A DNA stretch of 40,496 bases, taken from assembly GCA_964546955.1 (NCBI GenBank), contig CAZJLP010000047.1, forward strand, positions 1 through 40,496, written 5' to 3'. The position numbers and the translations under genes are program-made. Numbering within the stretch: position 1 is the first letter of the stretch; the number at the start of each line of letters is the position of its first letter. This stretch comes from CAZJLP01 sp964546955 (GTDB taxonomy: Bacteria; Verrucomicrobiota; Verrucomicrobiia; Opitutales; Opitutaceae). The notes beneath the pieces were generated by a model, which ran no database searches, was not told the origin of the DNA, and saw nothing but the letters and a program-made list of their open reading frames with translations. Positions 38,501 to 40,496 of this stretch are shown here, one piece after another.

Positions 38501-40496
38501 GCCATCGCGGAGGGGACGGTATTTATCAGTGTCACTTCTCCCGCCTGTGGAAGCTGTGGTAGCTGGAGCGCGTTTTCCGCCAAGATCACGGAGCCTCCAC
38601 ATGTGAGCGGGAGGTAGAGCTCAAAGATCGATAAATCGAAGCAGATCGAGGTAGACGCGAGCATACCGGCGACGTCGATCGGAGAAAAAACTTCGCCCGC
38701 CCAGCGAAGAAAATCGACCACACTGCGATGTTCGAGGATCACGCCTTTCGGCCGGCCCGTCGACCCGGAGGTATAGATGATGTAGGCGGGGTGCTCCGGA
38801 CTGAGAGGTGAGATTCGTGAAGTATCGTCGGGGTCTTGGGAGGAATGGAGGCGTAACTTGTCGCAGGTGCGACTGTCGTCGACAACAAGCAGTGGGATTT
38901 CCCTCCCGAACGCGTCGGCCGTGTGAGCAGTGACAAGAAGAAGTTTCGGCTTTGCATCCTCGAGCATGAAGGCGAGGCGGTCTCGCGGGTAACTGCTGTC
39001 CAGTGGAAGGTAAGAAGCGCCGCTTTTCAGCACCGCAAGCAATCCCACCATTAACTCCAGCGATCGCGGAAGAGAGAGCGCGATGATCTCGCCGGGGCCA
39101 CCCCCGAGCTCGATCAGATGATGGGCGAGTCGATTTGCCCGGGCGTTGAGTTCGGCGTAGGTGAGGGTCGTCTCGGCAAAACGGACCGCAATGGCGGCCG
39201 GGGTTTTTCTCGTCTGCTCTTCGATCAACTGCGGGAGTGTCGCGGAGGTCAAGGGACGGGTCGGCCCTGTCCCTCTCTCCAGAAGTAGACGCGTCTCGTC
39301 CGCGGACAAGATATTCGCCGCTCCGATTCGCTGCTGCGGATCGTCCGAAAGGACTTCCAGCAGGCGGATGAACCGTTGCACAATAAATTCGACCGACCTG
39401 CGCTCGAAGAGATCGGTGCTATATTCGACCACTCCGGCCATGCCCTCCGCCTTGCCGTCCCGCCCACGCCTTTCCGTGAGGTAAATTGTGAGATCGAATT
39501 TGGAAATATTCAGTCCTGCAGTCACGGCCGCGGGCACGATCCGCGCTGGACCATGAGGTTCTTCATGCGAAGCGGCTTCCAGGTTCTGGAAGGCCAGCAT
39601 CACTTGGAACAAGGGCTGGTGAGACAGTGAACGAACTGGATTGAGGAGTTCGACCAGCCGCTCGAACGGCACGTCTTGGTGAGCGTAGGCGTCGAGGTCC
39701 GTGCGGCGAACGCGAGTCAAGAGCTCGGCGAAGCTGGGATCCGCGGAAGTATCGATGCGCAAGACGAGGGTATTGACGAAAAAACCGATCAGTTCATCCA
39801 GATGTTGGTCGGTCCGACCCGCGATGGGACTCCCAATGGGAATGTCCACTCCCGCGCCGAGCCGTGTCAGCAGGGCGGCCAACCCAGCTTGAACAACCAT
39901 GAAGAGGCTGACGTCAAATTCGCGCGCGACGGTGCATAAACGCTCATGCAGCGTTGCCGGGATGCGCAGAGCGATTCTTTCGCCTCGATATGTGGCGACG
40001 GCCGGCCGCGGACGATCCAGGGGCAGACTGAGTTGATCCGGCAGGTTGGCGAGATTCCGCTTCCAATAGTCCAACTGCCGGTTGATCAGGCTGTCGGCTT
40101 CCGATTCGCTTCCCAGCAAGGTCTGCTGCCAGAGCGTATAGTCGGCGTATTGCACCGGCAGTGGAACCCAATCCGGGGCGCGTCCTTGGCACCGCGCTTC
40201 GTATGCCCGGGTCAGATCCTTGGTCAGCGGCGCCAACGACCACCCGTCGCTTGCGATATGATGCAGGACCAGGAGCAGAACGTGTTCGGTGTCGTTGAGC
40301 GCGAAGAGATCGGCGCGAAGCGGAAGATCGCGACCGAGATCAAATCCGGCCTTAAGTTTTTCAACCAGGTGATTTTCGAGCTTCTCCTGCGTTGTGGGTA
40401 TGATCGAAAAGCGGAGCGCAGCTTCTTGGGGAGGCAAGATTCGCTGGTAAGGGGTGCCGAGTTTTTCGGGGAAGACGGTGCGAAGGCTTTCGTGCC
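35566..40496 (-). CDS. NRPS terminal module C-A-NMT-T-TE (5' end beyond window)
   Basis: At least 1,642 codons; the frame stays open to the right edge, where HESLRTVFPEK shows the middle of a condensation domain. Domains, in protein order: C (HHIASDG near 40240-40263), A (A3 YTSGSTGRPKG at 38743-38778, A5 NLYGPTEDTT, A7 YRTGDLAKW, A8 IRGFRVELGEIE), an N-methyltransferase inserted after A8 (LEIGCGTGLLL near 37658-37690, then SRFRYDV), A9-A10 (LPDYLVPSAF, NGKLDRKALP), T (FFELGGHSLLATRL near 36410-36447) and TE (GWSRGG near 36020-36044, late His in GCAHNDMM). My specificity reading against GrsA is DLFNNALTYK, which resembles Ala signatures in cyanobacterial NRPSs. The module should add N-methyl-Ala (or a similar small residue) and release the peptide. 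Confidence 0.93.
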   Translation of the reverse strand, partial: HESLRTVFPEKLGTPYQRILPPQEAALRFSIIPTTQEKLENHLVEKLKAGFDLGRDLPLRADLFALNDTEHVLLLVLHHIASDGWSLAPLTKDLTRAYEARCQGRAPDWVPLPVQYADYTLWQQTLLGSESEADSLINRQLDYWKRNLANLPDQLSLPLDRPRPAVATYRGERIALRIPATLHERLCTVAREFDVSLFMVVQAGLAALLTRLGAGVDIPIGSPIAGRTDQHLDELIGFFVNTLVLRIDTSADPSFAELLTRVRRTDLDAYAHQDVPFERLVELLNPVRSLSHQPLFQVMLAFQNLEAASHEEPHGPARIVPAAVTAGLNISKFDLTIYLTERRGRDGKAEGMAGVVEYSTDLFERRSVEFIVQRFIRLLEVLSDDPQQRIGAANILSADETRLLLERGTGPTRPLTSATLPQLIEEQTRKTPAAIAVRFAETTLTYAELNARANRLAHHLIELGGGPGEIIALSLPRSLELMVGLLAVLKSGASYLPLDSSYPRDRLAFMLEDAKPKLLLVTAHTADAFGREIPLLVVDDSRTCDKLRLHSSQDPDDTSRISPLSPEHPAYIIYTSGSTGRPKGVILEHRSVVDFLRWAGEVFSPIDVAGMLASTSICFDLSIFELYLPLTCGGSVILAENALQLPQLPQAGEVTLINTVPSAMAELLRVGGVPAGVRTVNLAGEALQPSLVNAVYQCPQVERLFNLYGPTEDTTYSTFALLEKTFSSTVPIGRPIANTRAYVLDSTLRPVPVGVAGELYLAGNGLARGYLNRPALTAERFLADPLGEPGSRMYRTGDLAKWRSDGELDFLGRTDHQVKIRGFRVELGEIERALLASPDVAQAAVIAREDQPGENRLVAYVVPIQRPSSTQDDARVAHWQEVYDSLYETDSSTAADFDTQIWRSSYTGEPIPTKEMAIWVEETVSRLRALNPKRVLEIGCGTGLLLTRLAGACETFVGTDFSSTVLGKLNGYLKTREDLSHVVLEQRPAHDLSFLANDSVDLVILNSVVQYFPSVQYLLQVLAEAERVTRPGGHIFIGDVRSLPLLEAYHTSVQLHKATAETPLDLLRQRISEAQRNDEELVIDPCLFQAFCHQSSKLGRCQIAPKRGDYDNEISRFRYDVTFHLDDKQSLQSPTEWISWDSPGNWQLKVEQKLRRNPRLSLGLRGILDRRIAPCLQAVHQLRAPQSDVTLVGAFKGSLSVPAAADLDRFPLLAERWGVSLAWRSVGESAPCEVIFNPTWDSERTKHKTTPHYLSLANTPSQPSSTSGLGSALRSYLQKTLPDYLVPSAFVVLNHLPLNPNGKLDRKALPSPEPRSSASRTPASAVQMTLSGLFAETLGLENPVGLDDNFFELGGHSLLATRLISGIRASLGADLSIRDLFEAPTVSGVAARLTHGTETDQFASLLPLRTGGTEPALFCVAPGGGVAWCYGAFLRHLPDQYPLYGLQDRGLTSSQPLPATFLDLIDDCINDMKSVQSSGPYRLLGWSRGGVIAHAIATRLQQKGEQVDFVALLDSHLPEKDQPVQVEDPGFIAYKRKVHQTRWSAVLSTEQIEYFNQAELNCIRLIREFSPGFFRGDVVFFAAAPGAPDLTAARAWEPYVSGEVNVHPIGCAHNDMMKPQPSAQIGKVLASEFARLNLGTSL

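Noticed and set aside
35566..40496. Terminal NRPS module incorporating 4-hydroxyphenylglycine
   Set aside because: The hand-read specificity code is Ala-like, so any aryl-glycine would be used by another module outside the window.
1..40496. CRISPR arrays, tRNA or rRNA genes, insertion sequences, phage genes
   Set aside because: I saw no regularly spaced repeats, no transposase or integrase motifs and no convincing tRNA or rRNA sequence. A tRNA search program would be needed to exclude a tRNA fully.

Overview
The window reads as a draft or metagenome-assembled scaffold from a high-GC bacterium, most likely a member of Verrucomicrobiota (Opitutales-like). That assignment is an inference from the style of the LacI regulator, the small secreted proteins and the overall gene content; no rRNA or tRNA marker is present. 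A run of 10 Ns at 14520-14529 inside nuoL shows that two contigs were scaffolded together.

Layout. 42-1124 (-) is ferrochelatase (hemH). A 215-bp direct repeat of its 5' end (943-1157 and 2289-2503) brackets two small secreted cysteine-containing proteins (1586-2236). 2647-8708 (+) is a tight three-gene unit: a full-length pyruvate:ferredoxin oxidoreductase (nifJ), a dihydroorotate-dehydrogenase-like flavoprotein and a GltD/PreT-like FeS-FAD oxidoreductase. 8705-20861 (-) is a 12-gene complex I cluster in the order nuoA-B-C-D-I-H-J-K-L-M-M-N. It has two nuoM genes and no nuoE, nuoF or nuoG. Upstream on the same strand lie NAD-type malic enzyme (21084-22754) and a large membrane protein that fuses a 13-CXXCH multihaem c-type domain to a cytochrome b domain (22821-25049). 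Divergent from it is a ferredoxin plus korA-korB, a 2-oxoacid (probably 2-oxoglutarate):ferredoxin oxidoreductase (25296-28195). A sodium:solute symporter (-) and a divergent LacI-type regulator (+) follow. The last 9 kb is a natural-product locus: a phosphopantetheinyl transferase, then aminotransferase, a one-domain HPPD/4-hydroxymandelate-synthase-like protein and an FMN 2-hydroxyacid oxidase. Convergent to these is the terminal module of an NRPS (C-A-NMT-T-TE) that runs off the right edge.

How the genes fit together. Pyruvate and 2-oxoacid oxidoreductases make (or consume) reduced ferredoxin. A complex I without an NADH-input module could use that ferredoxin directly, and its second NuoM together with a lengthened NuoL lateral helix matches the described '2M' complex I type with a fourth antiporter-like subunit. 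The CbcL-like cytochrome could pass quinol electrons to periplasmic haems. This makes 2.6-28.2 kb a coherent low-potential electron-transfer island. The 31.4-40.5 kb region looks like a 4-hydroxyphenylglycine-type (or related aryl/alkylglycine) precursor pathway beside an NRPS, but with a dioxygenase half the usual length.

Most interesting points: the 2M complex I whose NuoN-proximal NuoM has lost the TM7 pump lysine; the CbcL-like 13-haem fusion; the half-size hydroxymandelate-synthase-like enzyme between HpgT-like and Hmo-like genes; and the hemH 5' duplication with strongly uneven divergence.
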